From the NCBI GenBank assembly GCA_030593425.1, contig JAUVHF010000098.1, positions 1 through 6,163 on the forward strand: a DNA stretch of 6,163 nt, in the 5' to 3' direction. The position numbers and the translations under genes are program-made. This stretch comes from Anaerolineales bacterium (GTDB lineage Bacteria; Chloroflexota; Anaerolineae; UBA7937). This document shows, piece by piece, positions 6,103 to 6,163 of the stretch; within the stretch, counting starts at the first letter, position 1; every line of letters starts with the position of its first letter. The notes beneath the pieces were generated by a model, which saw only the letters and a program-made list of their open reading frames with translations, ran no database searches and was not told where the DNA came from.

Positions 6103-6163
6103 GCACGGTGGGGCTATCAGAAGCCCGGAGAGCCCCGAAGGTGGGGTGGGGGTATAAAACCTA
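6060..6163 (+). ncRNA. Structured tail resembling a tnpB omega RNA / transposon right end
   Basis: Consecutive short stems can be drawn: GGGTC (6060-6064) with GACCC (6069-6073) around a CACA loop; GGGCT (6111-6115) with AGCCC (6122-6126); and CCCC (6133-6136) with GGGG (6143-6146) around GAAGGT. The CCC at 6124-6126 can instead pair with GGG at 6148-6150, giving a nested stem and a possible pseudoknot-like choice. A GAAGCCC, stem, then GGGTGGGG layout followed by a short A/T-containing end is what I recall for the 3' RNA and right end of IS200/IS605 tnpB elements. The call is by resemblance only. The window ends 11 bases past the last G run, so the flank that would act as guide is not visible. 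Confidence 0.33.

Larger units (their letters stand above)
5794..6163. other. 370-base stretch without a convincing gene
   Basis: No open frame with a start codon, ribosome site and protein-like composition was found on either strand. The minus frame entering from the right edge (about 60 codons, ending near 5981) is proline- and leucine-rich and does not look like a protein. The stretch holds the inverted repeat at 5854-5926, the start-less frame ending at 6102 and the structured tail at 6060-6163. No clear intrinsic terminator follows the helix-turn-helix gene. Confidence 0.6.

Noticed and set aside
6153..6159. TATAAAA near the right edge as a promoter element
   Set aside because: It sits immediately after the G/C stems, no partner element or downstream gene is visible, and the window ends four bases later.
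5794..6163. tRNA, RNase P RNA, tmRNA or SRP RNA in the gene-free stretch
   Set aside because: No cloverleaf with a TTCGA-type arm or CCA end, and none of the conserved core sequences of these RNAs was found.

Overview
This is bacterial DNA of roughly mid-50s % GC, with tightly packed genes almost all on the minus strand and AGGAG-type ribosome sites. No rRNA, tRNA, CRISPR array or complete insertion sequence was seen. The sequence does not fix the lineage. The gene content (a pyruvate-barrel-less PEP-synthase relative, a class III aminotransferase and a zinc alcohol dehydrogenase with an extended N-terminus) would fit an environmental bacterium such as a Chloroflexota member, but that is only an impression.

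Layout, left to right: (1) 1-207, minus, the first 69 codons of an unrecognised gene cut by the window edge. (2) 208-314, a spacer with a hairpin. (3) 315-2942, minus, an 875-residue ATP-dependent dikinase-like phosphotransferase of the PEP synthase / rifampicin phosphotransferase type. (4) 2989-4239 (or 4251), minus, a class III PLP aminotransferase. (5) 4248-5468, minus, a zinc-dependent medium-chain dehydrogenase. (6) 5469-5553, a divergent intergenic region with a nine-G run and a small inverted repeat. (7) 5554-5793, plus, a small helix-turn-helix protein. (8) 5794-6163, a 370-base stretch with no convincing gene. It holds a 10-base inverted repeat, a start-less open frame ending at 6102, and a structured G/C-rich tail that resembles the 3' RNA and right end of IS200/IS605-type tnpB elements.

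The three large genes are transcribed in the order dehydrogenase, aminotransferase, phosphotransferase, with a 4-base overlap (or 8-base gap) and then a 46-base gap, so they very likely form one operon. A plausible but unproven logic is oxidation of an alcohol to a carbonyl, transamination to an amine, and ATP-driven phosphorylation of a substrate or product. The reverse, catabolic direction is equally possible. The substrate cannot be read from the sequence. The small DNA-binding protein is divergent from the operon and could regulate it. No complete new defence or mobile system is demonstrated. The best candidates for a second look are this uncharacterised three-enzyme operon and the RNA-like tail at the right edge.
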